Source: Lentimicrobium sp. (lineage in GTDB: Bacteria; Bacteroidota; Bacteroidia; Bacteroidales; Lentimicrobiaceae). Taken from it: a stretch of DNA of 63,197 nt. The translations under genes and the position numbers were made by a program. Positions 61,873 through 63,197 of the stretch are shown here, in pieces. Under the pieces are notes generated by a model. The model worked only from the letters and a program-made list of their open reading frames with translations, had not been told where the DNA came from and ran no database searches. The DNA lies in assembly GCA_023957275.1 (NCBI GenBank), contig JAMLHF010000021.1, positions 1-63,197 on the forward strand. Reading direction: 5' to 3'. Positions within the stretch are counted from its first letter, which is position 1. Every line of letters starts with the position of its first letter.

Positions 61873-63197
61873 CTAATAGTACATATACTCTCCGAAAAGG
61901 GTCTGCAGGTATGATTTTCCTTCCTTAATAATTGAATCGGCATAAACTTCGGGAATGGCATTCTCGTGGAAGTGTCCGATTCGTGCATCCATCACAAAAT
62001 GCCCGGCCGGCCTGATCCATCCCAGACCTTCCTCAAATGAGTAATAGGCAAACTCAGGTGCATAAGGATTAAACAGATTACGACTCCAGTGGAAAGCGCC
62101 CGCATCGATATCAAGCTGATGCAGCAGGGTTGAAGCAAGGTCAGACTGATTCGAAAGCCGGCTGACCTTTGTCCCTCTGAACTCATCCTTTATCACATCA
62201 CCAACCAGCAGCATGGGTATTTTATGATAGTTTGGGGTGGTGAAAGCCCAGTTCCGGTATGAATTGTGGCTATGGTCCGCCACAATCACAAAGAGCGTGT
62301 TTTTGTACCAGGGCTGCTTCCTGGCTTCTTCAAAATATCTGCCCAGGCTGTGATCGGTATAGTAAGCCGAATTTATGTAAGGTTTTTCGTTATCGCCCCA
62401 GTCGAGCACCTGTTCCATTGGCTGATCGTAGGGCGAATGGGAACTCAGGGTGAACAGCGCAGAGAAAAAGGGCTCTTTTTCTCCGGAGAGGTCCGCCAGT
62501 TGCCGCGAAAGCACAAACTCATCATGGGCGCCGAGTTTGCCCTTGATGGCCTCTTTCCCGAAATCGGCCCCTTCAACCACGCGTTTAAAACCGTTGTAAA
62601 GAATAAATCCCTTGATGTTTCCGTAAATAAGTTGCCCCCCGAAGTAAAATGAGGTATGATACCCTTCCTCTATCAACTTTTGCGTGAGGGTGGGAAGGTT
62701 GGCAAACTTATCAGGCTGCACGGTAATGGAAGAGATCGGATGTGCAGGAAAGCCCCCGAAGATACTGCCCATGGCCTGCTCGCTGCGGGGACCGGTCGCC
62801 CATAACTTTGTAAAAAGAATACCTTCTTTCTCCAGTTTTCTGAACTCAGGTGTTATGCCCGGCTCTCCGCCCAGGGATTCGATCAGATCGGCCGACCAAC
62901 TTTCAAGAATCAGCAGCACCACGTTAGGCCGATCGGTAGTGAGTACTTTCGTGGTTGAGTCTTTTTCAGTGGCGAAAATCTGCTTCCGGGTCTGCGCAGC
63001 CTCCTCATCGCTGTAAAAGGCATAGGGGTTTTCACCGAAATTTCTGTAATTTTCGATGACATTAATCATCAGGTTAAACCCTGAATTTACGGCCGCGATG
63101 TTCAGTATATTCTTGTTGGAATAGTAGGAAGCGCTCTGATTTATCGGAATGGGTTGCACCCCTCCCCTGGCCCCGATAAAAAGCAAGACCGGAGCAG
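61873..63197 (-). CDS. LTA-synthase-type sulfatase family protein, C-terminal part (runs out of the window)
   Basis: The frame continues past the window edge, so only the C-terminal 441 residues are seen. The sulfatase-fold domain shows the metal-site motif VVLLILESWSADLIESLGG, the nucleophile region GPRSEQAMGSIFGGFPAHP, YGNIKGFILYNGF and VIVADHSHN. In LtaS the nucleophile is Thr; here the Ser of RSEQ or a nearby residue would have to serve. A phosphoglycerol or phosphoethanolamine transfer at the outer face of the inner membrane is likely. Confidence 0.85.
   Translation of the reverse strand, partial: APVLLFIGARGGVQPIPINQSASYYSNKNILNIAAVNSGFNLMINVIENYRNFGENPYAFYSDEEAAQTRKQIFATEKDSTTKVLTTDRPNVVLLILESWSADLIESLGGEPGITPEFRKLEKEGILFTKLWATGPRSEQAMGSIFGGFPAHPISSITVQPDKFANLPTLTQKLIEEGYHTSFYFGGQLIYGNIKGFILYNGFKRVVEGADFGKEAIKGKLGAHDEFVLSRQLADLSGEKEPFFSALFTLSSHSPYDQPMEQVLDWGDNEKPYINSAYYTDHSLGRYFEEARKQPWYKNTLFVIVADHSHNSYRNWAFTTPNYHKIPMLLVGDVIKDEFRGTKVSRLSNQSDLASTLLHQLDIDAGAFHWSRNLFNPYAPEFAYYSFEEGLGWIRPAGHFVMDARIGHFHENAIPEVYADSIIKEGKSYLQTLFGEYMYY

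Overview
The window looks like a chromosomal segment of an anaerobic member of the Bacteroidota, probably Bacteroidales-like and environmental. The evidence is Bacteroidota-type promoters (TTG or TTTG, about 20 nt, then TAnnTTTG), a DUF4295 gene beside rpmG, a PorT-like barrel protein, DUF5916 and DUF6340 proteins, a two-subunit transketolase, an ISAon1-type insertion sequence, and [FeFe] hydrogenases with no respiratory oxidase in sight. Nothing was searched against a database; all assignments come from reading motifs.

Layout. 0-13 kb: the tail of a DUF6340 gene (apparent frameshift), a fused aconitase/isopropylmalate-dehydratase-type enzyme, a membrane metallophosphoesterase, a PLP enzyme of the class V aminotransferase fold, a secreted protein of 18 tandem 57-residue TPR-like repeats, a LolD-type ATPase, and a DUF5916 outer-membrane protein. 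13-14.5 kb: sucC. 14.6-27 kb: thirteen minus-strand genes in two transcription units. The upstream unit (26.9 to 23.3 kb) encodes a minimal trimeric NAD-linked [FeFe] hydrogenase. The downstream unit (23.0 to 14.7 kb) starts with a regulatory block (DRTGG, GHKL ATPase, degenerate H-cluster protein, DRTGG, PHP phosphoesterase, GHKL ATPase) and ends with a second, tetrameric Hnd-type hydrogenase. Both unit starts carry pairs of Rex-like 18-bp operators, so redox (NADH/NAD+) control is likely.

27-34 kb: truA, split transketolase, DUF456 protein, msrB, a serine hydrolase, a BadF/GlcNAc-kinase-like protein and diacylglycerol kinase. 34.2-37.3 kb is a non-coding accessory island: seven 54-bp palindromic repeats; three tandem 251/252-bp units that contain the 3' half of a 5S rRNA interrupted by two hairpin inserts; a 1.43-kb insertion sequence whose transposase is split by a frameshift; and an orphan, strongly structured RNA gene of about 320 nt with a perfect promoter and terminator.

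37-63 kb: housekeeping genes including a RelA-type synthetase with a broken hydrolase site, flotillin-like FloA with NfeD, an M48 protease, ClpS, a CoA-pyrophosphatase-like Nudix enzyme, a KamA-like radical SAM protein, RimO, FtsY, DUF4295, L33, XerD, CutC, a SerA-like dehydrogenase with DUF1015, a large hybrid sensor kinase and the 3' part of an LtaS-like sulfatase.

The most unusual items are the 5S-derived tandem array, the orphan RNA at 36.9-37.2 kb, and the hydrogenase cluster with its uncharacterised signalling block, its H-cluster ligand substitution and its paired Rex-like sites.
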